Shown here: positions 53,528-62,149 of the stretch, one piece after another
How positions within the stretch are numbered: the stretch's first letter is position 1
How the letters are laid out: the number at the start of each line of letters is the position of its first letter
Origin: Candidatus Latescibacterota bacterium
GTDB taxonomy: Bacteria > Latescibacterota > UBA2968
Direction of reading: 5' to 3'
NCBI GenBank assembly: GCA_022823725.1
Contig: JAJEHL010000024.1
Location: forward strand, 62,001-126,000
DNA: 64,000 nucleotides
Notes under the pieces: model-generated
What the model was told of the DNA's origin: nothing
Database searches by the model: none
The model's input: the letters and a program-made list of their open reading frames with translations, nothing else
Position numbers and translations under genes: made by a program

Positions 53528-54382
53528 ATGCCTAGAAATATCCTAAACCTTCGTAAAAAAACCCTTATTGGCCTGAACACACGAGAAGAGCTGGTTTCTT
53601 CGCAACAATGTAGCAGTCTGGACCATTATGGGATGCGTGTTGTTGGCAAATTAGAGGCAGATGAAACGTATGAAATTGTGCGAGAAGACGCAGACCGCAG
53701 CCGGGTGCTGGTCTGTTGGGCAGGTAAAGGTGAGGTTTTGATCGACAATGAGTGGCAGAGCTGTGGCCCAGGTTGGGCTTATTTAACTCCGCACAGGACT
53801 GTGCAAGCCTATCATTCGAGTTCAAAAGATCCGTGGGAGTTTTGCTGGGTGTATTACGGAGGGGAAGAAGAAAACAACCCACTCAAAAGTATGGAGCGTC
53901 CTCAATTGACACGTGTGGACCCACAGGCAATTAAACAAGCAGTAGAAGGACTTTTGCACGAGGCGCATCATCTCAGCGATGATGGGATACAGAAACAATG
54001 GGTAGATTTAATTCATACACAGGTGATACGCATCGTTACAGGTCACGCACAAGATAACAGACTGGTTGAAACCTGGGGGTTAGTGCAAAAAGATCTGACA
54101 CAAAACTGGACATTAGAAACCCTCTCTGCACACGCAAATCTGGGCAAAAAACAATTTTACCGATTGTGTGTGCAAACCTATGGCATGACGCCAACAAAAC
54201 GGCTTGCTGCATTGCGCATGAGACGTGCTGAAGCGTTGTTGGGCTATACACAGGACACGATCAAATCGATTTGCTATCGTGTAGGATATGAAGATCCGTT
54301 TGCTTTTAGCACCGCCTTTAAAAGGGTTATCGGTGTCTCTCCATCGGAATATAGGAAAGAGCTTGCACACGGAGACGATTGA
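53528..54382 (+). CDS. AraC-family transcriptional regulator
   Basis: A 284-aa regulator. An N-terminal cupin-like sensing domain (about 35-130) contains G-K-G-E-V-L-I-D-N-E-W and G-P-G-W-A-Y-L-T-P. The C-terminal double HTH includes L-S-A-H-A-N-L-G-K-K-Q-F-Y-R-L-C (first helix pair) and I-K-S-I-C-Y-R-V-G-Y-E-D-P-F-A-F-S-T-A-F-K-R-V (second), then G-V-S-P-S-E-Y-R-K. It probably activates the neighbouring GH127 and sulfatase genes in response to a sugar. ATG 53528 has AGGA upstream. Confidence 0.93.
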   Translation: MPRNILNLRKKTLIGLNTREELVSSQQCSSLDHYGMRVVGKLEADETYEIVREDADRSRVLVCWAGKGEVLIDNEWQSCGPGWAYLTPHRTVQAYHSSSKDPWEFCWVYYGGEEENNPLKSMERPQLTRVDPQAIKQAVEGLLHEAHHLSDDGIQKQWVDLIHTQVIRIVTGHAQDNRLVETWGLVQKDLTQNWTLETLSAHANLGKKQFYRLCVQTYGMTPTKRLAALRMRRAEALLGYTQDTIKSICYRVGYEDPFAFSTAFKRVIGVSPSEYRKELAHGDD

Positions 54383-54439
54383 TTGGTATTCTTCCTGGTG
54401 AATTTCCTTAAACCGCTCTAACACGTCGGAAATGCCATC

Positions 54440-55855
54440 TCAGAGCCCCTTCTCCAAATCTGCTTGACATGCCGCTTCAGCCTCTTCGGGATCACGTTTC
54501 AATTCTTGCGCCAACAATGCGTGCAATTGCTCAATGCGATCAGCCTGCCCAGGATCATCTGCCAGATTGTGAAACTCACCAGGATCATCATCCAGATTAT
54601 ACAATTCGCGTTCAGGTCCATGTTCCTCATCAAAGCGACAATGATACACATACTTCCAAGGTCCCTGGCGAATCATTTGAAAACCTGATACGACGCCGTG
54701 CGCATAATACTCGCTCACCGCGATATCACGCCATTCTGCATTATCATCATCCAGATAATTCATAAAAGACGCACCATCCCAGTCCTCTGAAGACTCAAGA
54801 CCACACAGCTCACCAATTGTCTGAGCAAGATCAACCAGAGAACAGGCCTTTGATCGCCGTTGTCCACCAGCCCATCGTTTGGGATAATGCACGATCAAGG
54901 GCATACGCGCAGCGTGCTCATACATATTGTTCTTCCACCACAGCCCGTGATCACCTTTATTCTTACCATGATCCGAGCAATAAATCACAATAGTATTGTC
55001 CGCCACTTCAGAATCGCCCAACGCGCCAATCAGCTTACCCACTTCATCATCTAACCATTGCACAAATCCCCAATAAAGTTCACGTCCAAGTTTGGTCTCT
55101 TCTGGTGTCGCTTTGTCCGCACCAAAGCCTGCACGCAGATGCTTGTAATTCGTCGGTAACGTATCCAGAAAACCTTCAGGAATCTCAGGCATCGGCACTT
55201 TGTCTTTATACGGTGTGTAATATTCTTCAGGAATGGTCAGCGGAAAGTGCGGTGCAAGATAACCTGCCAATAAGAAGAAAGGCTTGTCATCTGCCTTTCG
55301 ATTCTGCAAAAAAGTACTACACTCAGCCGTCACTTTGCGATCATGTCGCAAAATACCGGTCTCATTCCCCGTCTTAAACTTGGCCACTCGCCCTGCCCAA
55401 GTGCGTTGTCCAGACTCACTGATATCATCATACCCTCGCCGTATCTCTTTACCACCATTGTTGCCGCCTCCATTTTTGGTGCCTCCTTTTTTCTTATTGG
55501 AAGGATACACCTCCTTAAATCCATACAGACGATCAGGACCAAAATGCATTTTCCCACCCAACCAGCTTTCATACCCTGCGGCATTCAAAGAATGGCTAAG
55601 CGAGGAATAATCATCTGACTCCAATTTCCAGCCATTTGCCCAAACTCCGCATCGGCTCACGTATTGCACAGCGGTAAAACTCGCTCGCGAAGGCGCACAC
55701 AAGGGCGAGCTTGTATAAGCAGCATCAAATGTAATGCCTTCATTGGCCAAGCGATCAAAATTAGGCGTCGATACAATTTCATCCCCATAACACCCCATGA
55801 CCCCTGGATCGTGTTCGTCGGACATAATCAACAATATGTTTGGACGGTCGGACAT
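54440..55855 (-). CDS. Type I sulfatase
   Basis: A 471-aa sulfatase. It starts M-S-D-R-P-N-I-L-L-I-M-S-D-E-H, has C53-A-P-S-R57 as the formylglycine motif, the mid-chain L-A-P-H-F-P-L with substrate-site His, and C-S-D-H-G-K-N-K-G-D near 300 for metal binding. A glycine/asparagine-rich insert (K-K-G-G-T-K-N-G-G-G-N-N-G-G, about 125-140) is unusual and looks like a flexible loop. There is no signal peptide. The ATG at 55855 has GAGGAG 4-5 bases upstream. It is convergent with the AraC gene. Confidence 0.94.
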   Translation of the reverse strand: MSDRPNILLIMSDEHDPGVMGCYGDEIVSTPNFDRLANEGITFDAAYTSSPLCAPSRASFTAVQYVSRCGVWANGWKLESDDYSSLSHSLNAAGYESWLGGKMHFGPDRLYGFKEVYPSNKKKGGTKNGGGNNGGKEIRRGYDDISESGQRTWAGRVAKFKTGNETGILRHDRKVTAECSTFLQNRKADDKPFFLLAGYLAPHFPLTIPEEYYTPYKDKVPMPEIPEGFLDTLPTNYKHLRAGFGADKATPEETKLGRELYWGFVQWLDDEVGKLIGALGDSEVADNTIVIYCSDHGKNKGDHGLWWKNNMYEHAARMPLIVHYPKRWAGGQRRSKACSLVDLAQTIGELCGLESSEDWDGASFMNYLDDDNAEWRDIAVSEYYAHGVVSGFQMIRQGPWKYVYHCRFDEEHGPERELYNLDDDPGEFHNLADDPGQADRIEQLHALLAQELKRDPEEAEAACQADLEKGL

Positions 55856-55879
55856 AAGACTCCTCACTAAATTTGAAAA

Positions 55880-55895
55880 TTGAACTTTGGTTCAA
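55880..55895. promoter_or_regulatory. Inverted repeat upstream of a sulfatase
   Basis: TTGAAC-TTTG-GTTCAA is a perfect 6-bp-arm palindrome 25 bases before the sulfatase ATG, a plausible operator. It shares GAAC/GTTC half-sites with the LacI-gene operator at 60982-60993. The rest of the interval to 56038 shows nothing further. Confidence 0.45.
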
Positions 55896-56038
55896 GTGCA
55901 TCGCCAAGAACCTGACTTCTATTTTATACCATCACCTACTTTCATATTGATCAGAAATTGTACAGCTCATCGCAGTCACTATCATTAACAACTGGAACGA
56001 GAAGCGTTTGCATGATAGGCCAATGGCGCTCTCTCGTT

Positions 56039-57376
56039 TCATTTTCTTCTCGGGACTAATGCATCAACTTTAGCGATATATTGATCCATTTCTGAAAGTA
56101 ATTTTTGTGCTAATTCTGGTTTCTCATTAACAATATTCTTCAGTTCAAATGGATCCTTTTCTAAGTCGAAAAGTTCAAGGGTCTCGTTTTCCCAAAAACG
56201 CAGCAATTTATAATTTTCAAAAATAACGGCAGAATGAGGATTAGCTTGACGATTGAAATGAGGATAGTGCCAAACAAGATAATCGCTTGGACGTTTCACC
56301 TTTCCTTGGATGTCGTTATGCAAAGTATGCCGCAGACTTCCGCCATCTACTTCCTCAGGCCAATGTCCACCAGCCAAATCACAGACAGTCGGAAACAGAT
56401 CATACTGTGTCACCGTAACATGAGATATTTCTCCTGGCTTAATATTAGGACCAGAAATAATAAAGGGAACACGAATGCCTCCTTCATAAACAAAGAATTT
56501 ACCTTCCTTTAAAGGTAACGCACTGCTTATCTCCCCCTCTCTACGATTGACATAAGGGCCATTATCCGAAGTGAATACAATGTATGTGTTCTCTGTGATT
56601 CCCAATTCTCTTACGGCACTTAGAACCATTCCGACGCCAGTATCAAGATCTTCTGTCATGGCAGCATACAGTGGATGGTCGTGTTTAGTACCCTTGGGCA
56701 AGGCCTTGTATTTTTCATGGGTTTTTTGCAGTGCTATCATTTGCAGATGGACGGCATAGTATGAAAGTTGCAAGTAAAAGGGCCGGTTTTCGCTAACCGA
56801 CTGTTTCATAAATTCAATTCCTCTTCTGGAGATACTGAAGGTTTGCTTGGGGTCATCCCCTCCATCTTCAGTATTACCCTCTCTATTGCCAGTGGGACCA
56901 TCACTTTCATCAAAACCGTTAGAACCGGGCCCTCCAGACTGAAGGTGCCATTTACCAAAGTGAGCAGTCACATAACTTGAATCAATCTTTTTAAGCTGCT
57001 CAGGTAGTGTCGTATAAGGCTGAATATCGTTTGTTTTATTAGGTGTTCCCATCAGTACACTGTCATCACGGTTCTGCCCCTTCCAACCAACCAATGCAGT
57101 CAGCCCATGCTTTGCGGTAGTCATTCCGGTTAGCAAACTTGCGCGTGAGGCAGAACAAACCGGAGAACCCGCATAACCATTGCTAAAAACCACGCCCTGT
57201 TTTGCCAGTTGTTCGAGGTTTGGTGTCTGATAGTAGTCACTTTTAGAATCAGGCACGCGTTCATCCATTAATACTGATAATCCTGGCCAACCGAGATCGT
57301 CAGCGTAAAGAATAATAAAATTTGGCTGATCACTGGCTTCGACTTGATTCGATCCTGATCCAAAACCACCGGCCAT
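56039..57376 (-). CDS. Type I sulfatase with C-x-A-x-R motif
   Basis: A 445-aa sulfatase of the arylsulfatase A/N-acetylgalactosamine-6-sulfatase type. Metal-binding I-I-L-Y-A-D-D-L-G-W begins at about 21; C74-S-A-S-R78 is the formylglycine motif (C-x-A-x-R subtype); H-F-G-K-W-H-L near 142 and F-T-S-D-N-G-P-Y near 273 complete the active site. The N-terminus (MAGGFGSGSNQVEASDQ) looks like the tail of a signal sequence: twelve in-frame codons upstream encode T-S-T-L-K-K-W-G-V-I-V but contain no standard start, so the exported form may have lost its start codon. GGGGGG precedes the ATG used. Confidence 0.93.
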   Translation of the reverse strand: MAGGFGSGSNQVEASDQPNFIILYADDLGWPGLSVLMDERVPDSKSDYYQTPNLEQLAKQGVVFSNGYAGSPVCSASRASLLTGMTTAKHGLTALVGWKGQNRDDSVLMGTPNKTNDIQPYTTLPEQLKKIDSSYVTAHFGKWHLQSGGPGSNGFDESDGPTGNREGNTEDGGDDPKQTFSISRRGIEFMKQSVSENRPFYLQLSYYAVHLQMIALQKTHEKYKALPKGTKHDHPLYAAMTEDLDTGVGMVLSAVRELGITENTYIVFTSDNGPYVNRREGEISSALPLKEGKFFVYEGGIRVPFIISGPNIKPGEISHVTVTQYDLFPTVCDLAGGHWPEEVDGGSLRHTLHNDIQGKVKRPSDYLVWHYPHFNRQANPHSAVIFENYKLLRFWENETLELFDLEKDPFELKNIVNEKPELAQKLLSEMDQYIAKVDALVPRRK

Positions 57377-57454
57377 AACGATTACCCCCCATTTTTTAAG
57401 GGTTGATGTTCAAGAGCTTTCCATTCTGTCATTTATGATATCCAGCCAGACACC

Positions 57455-57542
57455 AATACACAATGTCTCAAAAGGTCTTAATACTTTGCGAAAGGGACAT
57501 GAAGCCACTTGGACATTGTGGGAAGACTTTTGATTGTGTATT
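57455..57542. repeat. Imperfect long inverted repeat between divergent sulfatase genes
   Basis: AATACACAAT (57455-57464) is matched by its exact reverse complement at 57533-57542, and the similarity continues inward as CAAAAG and TCTT with small gaps, giving arms of about 22-25 bases. CAATGTC (57461-57467) also pairs with GACATTG (57512-57518). The interval holds the CTTTGCGAAA and TTGGACATT motifs shared with the GH127/AraC region. Confidence 0.6.
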
Positions 57543-57591
57543 TTGAGGTCGACTACATGGTCTTTTGAATCTTTATGAAAGGAGTTGGTGC

Positions 57592-58953
57592 ATGGCAGGG
57601 CGTCCAAATATTCTGTTGATTCTTTCAGATGATCACAGCGCACCGCATCTGGGGTGTTATGGCGACCCACATGCCAACACGCCTAATATTGATGCGTTTG
57701 CAGCACAAGGGATGCGCTTTGACCGCGCATATACAACATCGCCACAATGTATGCCCTCTCGAGCGTCGATGTTTACGGGCCGGTCACCGGTTGCCATTTC
57801 GATGACACGGTTTACAGCCCCCCTCCCACGTGAGGTGCCCACCATTCTGGATGCGTTGCGAGATGCTGGATATTTTACCGGTCTGGGTAGGCGGTGGCAC
57901 CATCTGGACGGACGTGCAAACCCAAAAGGCGTGGATGGATATGTGCAAAAAAAATACAATCTGCGCACAGCAAAAGATCGTGTAGACTATCTCAATGTCT
58001 GTACCGATAAGGAATTAAAGGGAGAAACTCCGAGGGTTTTGAGTGAATTTTTGGACCAATGCCCCAAAGATACACCCTTTTCTATGTATCTCGGTTTTAA
58101 CGATCCACACCGGGCCTGGACATTGCGACCCGATGAATACCGACCTGATCCGGCCTCGATCGTATTGCCACCGCATTTTCCCGATACGCCAACATTGCGC
58201 GAAGATTTGGCAGATTATTACGGTGTTCTGCACCGCATGGATCAGGAATTTGCACAGGCGATGGATGTGCTGGACAAGCGTGGGGTGCGTGAAAACACGC
58301 TTGTGATGTTTATGGGAGATAATGGTGCAGCGCTGCTTCGGGGAAAAGGCACTTTGTATGAGCCGAGTTGTCATGTGCCGTTGATAGCACAATGGCCTGG
58401 AAAGATCGCGCCGGGAACTGTTTCAGACGAGTTGATCAGTGGTGAAGATATTGCCGCAACGGTGTTAGAAGCCGCAGGCCTTGATGCGCTGGAGCAAATC
58501 ACGGGCAACAGTTTTTGTGAGCTGATGACTGGCGGCGAGCACAAATCTCGAACCGAAGTATTCACCCAGCGTGGTGCACACGGTCAAGATCTTCCAGTAT
58601 CCTCAGCGGCTTTTGATCTTTCACGTGCAATTCGAACAGAGCGTTACCATTTGATTTACAATGCCTACTGGCAGGTGCCTTTTACGCCCGTAGATTTTTA
58701 TAGCAAACCTGTATGGATAGACCTTATGGAACGTTGCAAACGCGGTGAATTGTCCGAACTGCATGAAAGACTGTATTTCACCCCCACCCGGCCAATGTTT
58801 GAATTGTTTGATCTACAGAACGATCCTTATGAACTGACCAACCTGATTGATGATCCAGGTTTGGCAGACGTCCAAGCTGATCTTATTGCCCGCCTAACCG
58901 AGTGGATGATTCTGGAACGCGACTTCTTACCCCTACCAACCGGTGGGAATTGA
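57592..58953 (+). CDS. Type I sulfatase
   Basis: A 453-aa sulfatase. M-A-G-R-P-N-I-L-L-I-L-S-D-D-H at the start, C53-M-P-S-R57 as the formylglycine motif, F-N-D-P-H-R-A-W in mid-chain and F-M-G-D-N-G-A-A-L near 245 for metal binding. The C-terminal L-F-D-L-Q-N-D-P-Y-E-L-T-N-L is typical. There is no signal peptide. The ATG at 57592 has GGAG 6 bases upstream, better than an ATG nine codons earlier. Together with the two minus-strand sulfatases it implies several different sulfate linkages in one substrate. Confidence 0.95.
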   Translation: MAGRPNILLILSDDHSAPHLGCYGDPHANTPNIDAFAAQGMRFDRAYTTSPQCMPSRASMFTGRSPVAISMTRFTAPLPREVPTILDALRDAGYFTGLGRRWHHLDGRANPKGVDGYVQKKYNLRTAKDRVDYLNVCTDKELKGETPRVLSEFLDQCPKDTPFSMYLGFNDPHRAWTLRPDEYRPDPASIVLPPHFPDTPTLREDLADYYGVLHRMDQEFAQAMDVLDKRGVRENTLVMFMGDNGAALLRGKGTLYEPSCHVPLIAQWPGKIAPGTVSDELISGEDIAATVLEAAGLDALEQITGNSFCELMTGGEHKSRTEVFTQRGAHGQDLPVSSAAFDLSRAIRTERYHLIYNAYWQVPFTPVDFYSKPVWIDLMERCKRGELSELHERLYFTPTRPMFELFDLQNDPYELTNLIDDPGLADVQADLIARLTEWMILERDFLPLPTGGN

Positions 58954-59010
58954 TATAGATACCGTCAAGGGACTGGTGTTACCCCGTTTTGGTGGAGATC
59001 TACGGTTAGT

Positions 59011-59721
59011 TCAGAATTCCAACACCCTCTTCCGCTTACCCTTACTAATGGTGACGATACCACTATTGTAGTCGGCATTGAGAAAAGGGCTTTCAAAGAC
59101 CTTCTTCGGGGCGTAGTTGACTGGCTTGCCATTGATGGTGGGTGTTTTCTCAAAGCTGGTATCGAAAGTCAACAGGTCGCTGTAGATCGTGGTGTATCTA
59201 AGAATGGCTCCATCCATGCTCATCTCACAACCTTTTACCTTCGCTTTGAACGTGTCGAAGCTATCGAGATCGCTCTTGGCCATAACCTCGAGAATGACGG
59301 GGGCGTATTCGCCCTTAAGCGCCATGATCCTTCCGGGAGGTGTCTTACGTGTACTGCCATCCTCAGCCTTGACGGTGTATGAGCCATCCTTCCACGTGAA
59401 GCCTCCATCGGACACGCGAATAGCTACCCAGGCTCCTTCTGCTTCCACAAATACCACACCATCTTCCTCAACTGGTGCGCTCAAGCCTTTTTCCGACATC
59501 CAGATGTTCATCTCGGCGCCACCCTTGTGGTACTTGAGCTTCTGTGTGATCAGGCTGCCCTTGCTTTGGACGGACCACTGAGCATTGAGAACGACCTTGT
59601 TGTCCTCGGGACGCACAAGAGGAACGATGCGGGCATCGTCTTCGCCAGCAAAGATCACACCCTGCCAACGATTCTGTGCGCTGATCGCGACCCAATCGGA
59701 CAGCGGTCGCGCCTCGGTCAT
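59011..59721 (-). pseudogene. C-terminal half of a split carbohydrate-active protein
   Basis: A 236-residue frame of mostly beta structure (K-V-V-L-N-A-Q-W-S-V-Q-S, V-V-F-V-E-A-E-G-A-W-V-A-I-R-V), resembling the C-terminal sandwich of heparinase/alginate-lyase-like proteins. It opens with M-T-E-A-R-P-L-S-D-W-V, which reads as a direct continuation of the upstream frame. The ATG overlaps the preceding stop (ATGA). Inserting one base in the ACCTGGG just before would fuse both frames through A-F-T-L-G-T-P-M-T-E-A-R. So it is either the back half of a frameshifted gene or a coupled second subunit. Confidence 0.65.
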
Positions 59722-60878
59722 TGGGGTACCCAGGTGAAGGCAGGGTCACAGAAACTGTAGCGCAGAATGCCACCACCGTCGGTTCGTAGTTGATTCGGCG
59801 TCTTGCTCGCAACTGCCACCATGGGAAACGAATGGCCTTGTCTCCCGAGACCCTGTGTACGCTGTCGCACTTCGTAGCGGCCGCGTCCCTTTACGTCACG
59901 CGCGATATCGACCACTACGGTCGGGGGGCGGTAAGCGCTGAGTGCGGCGTTGACGTCATGACCATTGACCGTTGGTTGCTTGCCGATGGCGAAGTAGAAC
60001 CAGGCCAACGGAGCGTTTCCGTGATCCCGGTTCTGGTAGAACGCTTTCTCCCCCTTTCTGCGTGACCCGCCGCCACCCATATGCCCACCAATCTGCTCTT
60101 GCGCCCAGTAAGCAAAGTAGAGATCGAGGAACATCCCGACCGAGCGCTGTACTGGTGGATCACCGAAGTCGTAAAAGTTGTAGAATCCTCTGATCAGCGT
60201 GGCGTTATATCCATCGCTCACCATTTCGATACACAGGCTCTTGCGGGCCCGTTCACGGCAGTAAGCGATAAAGTACTCGTTCCAGGCGCGGTAGTGATCC
60301 TCGGCCGTGGCGCCGTCATCAAACTTGAGGTTCCTATATTCGGGCAGGTCCCTGGCGAGCTTGGAGAAGTGCCAATTCACCGTGAAGTCCATGGCATGAT
60401 GGTTCTCAGACCCGTAAATGTGCCAGGTCTGCGAGTCCACGACCTCCGCCTTGCTTAGCCACGAGCACATTTTGGCATAGAGCCAGACCGGTTTGAGCGC
60501 GAGGGCCTCGGTTTCTTTGGTGATGCGGCCAGGATACTCCGACCCCTTGGTGCCGTACATCTCGATCAGCCGCATGACGATTTCCGCATGCCAGTGGAAA
60601 CTGTCGCGGTCGTTGATGTCCCGCGGATTGTCAAGGTAGTGCTGGGCATTCTCGATAAGCGCCGCATTTGCCTCATCCAGCATCTCGCCTAGATACAGAC
60701 AACGCGCGGCAAACGCCATGATGGAATAGGAGTAGGCTCGCACGTAGTTACCACGTTCCGGGCCGAGTGGTTTCTGCTTCTTGGCGCGCACCAGGGGATT
60801 GCCCGATTCTGCGCGGAACATCGCGTCCACCCGTTTCTCAAATCCAGCCAGGATGGCTTCTGGGGTTTGCTTCTTCAT
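59718..60878 (-). CDS. Toroid-fold protein, probable polysaccharide-lyase-like, N-terminal part
   Basis: A 386-aa all-helical protein with an (alpha/alpha) toroid look. The stretch W-H-I-Y-G-S-E-N-H-H-A-M-D-F-T (about 152-166) recalls the S-E-N-H active-site region of heparinase II/III and alginate-lyase-like proteins; the family match is tentative. There is no signal peptide. ATG 60878 has AAGGAGT 7 bases upstream. The frame ends at W-V-P-Q-stop, overlapping the next frame; together they would give about 620 residues, the size of a complete toroid-plus-sandwich lyase. It is divergent from the LacI gene. Confidence 0.6.
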   Translation of the reverse strand: MKKQTPEAILAGFEKRVDAMFRAESGNPLVRAKKQKPLGPERGNYVRAYSYSIMAFAARCLYLGEMLDEANAALIENAQHYLDNPRDINDRDSFHWHAEIVMRLIEMYGTKGSEYPGRITKETEALALKPVWLYAKMCSWLSKAEVVDSQTWHIYGSENHHAMDFTVNWHFSKLARDLPEYRNLKFDDGATAEDHYRAWNEYFIAYCRERARKSLCIEMVSDGYNATLIRGFYNFYDFGDPPVQRSVGMFLDLYFAYWAQEQIGGHMGGGGSRRKGEKAFYQNRDHGNAPLAWFYFAIGKQPTVNGHDVNAALSAYRPPTVVVDIARDVKGRGRYEVRQRTQGLGRQGHSFPMVAVASKTPNQLRTDGGGILRYSFCDPAFTWVPQ

Positions 60879-60953
60879 CGACACAACTCCTTTCTCTACA
60901 GTGAATCAATTGCCAGTTGCAGTGAGTAACTTCCCAATAACAGAGAATTTTGC

Positions 60954-61010
60954 TTGACAGAGAAAACTTGTAATATTATGATGAACTTGTTCACCAAATT
61001 TCGTTCATCA
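60954..61010 (+). promoter_or_regulatory. lacI-type gene promoter with operator
   Basis: TTGACA (60954-60959) and TATGAT (60977-60982) with 17 bases between. TGAAC-TT-GTTCA (60982-60993) is a LacI-type palindrome over the start site, and TGATGAAC (60979-60986) is mirrored by GTTCATCA (61003-61010). Autorepression, and control of the divergent toroid gene, is likely. Confidence 0.7.
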
Positions 61011-61030
61011 CACACTCACAGGCCAAATAG

Positions 61031-62065
61031 GTGCAAAAACAGCAGGTTACATTGAGCGACGTCGCCAAAAAAGCAGGGGTCGCCAAATCGACTGCCAGTA
61101 TGGTGCTGAACAACAGAGCCAGAAAGGGAACGGTTCGCATCAGTGACCAAACGATTGAACGTGTTCGGAAAGTAGCCCATGAAATGGGCTACTTTGTCGG
61201 ACTGACAGCCAGAGCCAAAGCAGGCAGCCGCACTTCAATCATTGGTCTGATTATGTATTCCATCAGTCCTACAGGTTCACAATTGCAGATGATAGAAGGC
61301 ATTACAGAAGTTTTCAGAAAAGAAAAAGTGACCCTCGCAATGGGTATGGTGACCAGAGACAATCTGGAACTCGAATTGGAAGAAATTCACATCATGGCCC
61401 AGAAAGGCTTCGATGGACTCATTCTCGAACCCAGCACAGGCCTGTTGAACATGCTGGAAGCAAATCCCGAACTCATTCCCAATCCAGACCGTGTGGTTAT
61501 TCTAAATCGACCGCCCATTGCAGGTCTGCCTGCCGCCTGGACAAACGAAGAAGAATGCGGCTTCATTGCAGCCCAGCACTTGCTTGAGCAAGGACATCAA
61601 AACATCGCTGTTCTGGGTGATCAATACACCTTTTTATCAAGCAAATTTGACGCACACAGAACCCAGGTCCAGCGCTTTTGGGGTTTCCAAAAAGCACTGC
61701 AAGCTCACGGATTATCTGCCATGCGTGCAAGGTGCCTTGAAGACGTGTTCGATCTAGATGGCGTGACCGGGGTCTTCTGTGGTTTGGGTCCGCAAGCAAC
61801 AGAACTTCTCGGTGCATGTCTGGATCGTGACATTCGAGTACCCGAAGACCTGTCTATTGTTGGGTACAACAACTCAATAGAGAAAAATCAGGTGCGCCCC
61901 AAGATTACAACGATAGACAAGAAAGCGTCAAAATTAGGCCAGCAGGCTGCTAAGATGATTTTGGAAGCCAGAGATGGCAAAAGACCAGAGGATGTCATTC
62001 TGACCCCCGGATTGATTGTTCGAGAAAGCACCCGGCAAGTATCTCCCCCACGGGTGCGGCTATGA
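61031..62065 (+). CDS. LacI-family transcriptional regulator
   Basis: A 344-aa repressor. HTH at residues about 7-30 (V-T-L-S-D-V-A-K-K-A-G-V-A-K-S-T-A-S-M-V-L), hinge helix, then a periplasmic-binding-protein-like effector domain (I-I-G-L-I-M-Y, G-L-I-L-E-P-S, D-L-S-I-V-G-Y-N-N, I-T-T-I-D). It would bind a sugar or sugar derivative. GTG at 61031 is the start, though no strong ribosome site is seen. It is followed after 24-84 bases by the GNAT-like gene. Confidence 0.93.
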   Translation: MQKQQVTLSDVAKKAGVAKSTASMVLNNRARKGTVRISDQTIERVRKVAHEMGYFVGLTARAKAGSRTSIIGLIMYSISPTGSQLQMIEGITEVFRKEKVTLAMGMVTRDNLELELEEIHIMAQKGFDGLILEPSTGLLNMLEANPELIPNPDRVVILNRPPIAGLPAAWTNEEECGFIAAQHLLEQGHQNIAVLGDQYTFLSSKFDAHRTQVQRFWGFQKALQAHGLSAMRARCLEDVFDLDGVTGVFCGLGPQATELLGACLDRDIRVPEDLSIVGYNNSIEKNQVRPKITTIDKKASKLGQQAAKMILEARDGKRPEDVILTPGLIVRESTRQVSPPRVRL

Positions 62066-62149
62066 AACCGTAGGTGATAAACCCATTTCGTGGTGGGAAT
62101 GGGTAGCTATGATTTCAATTACACTCTCTATGAGGATGGAGAGGATCCC

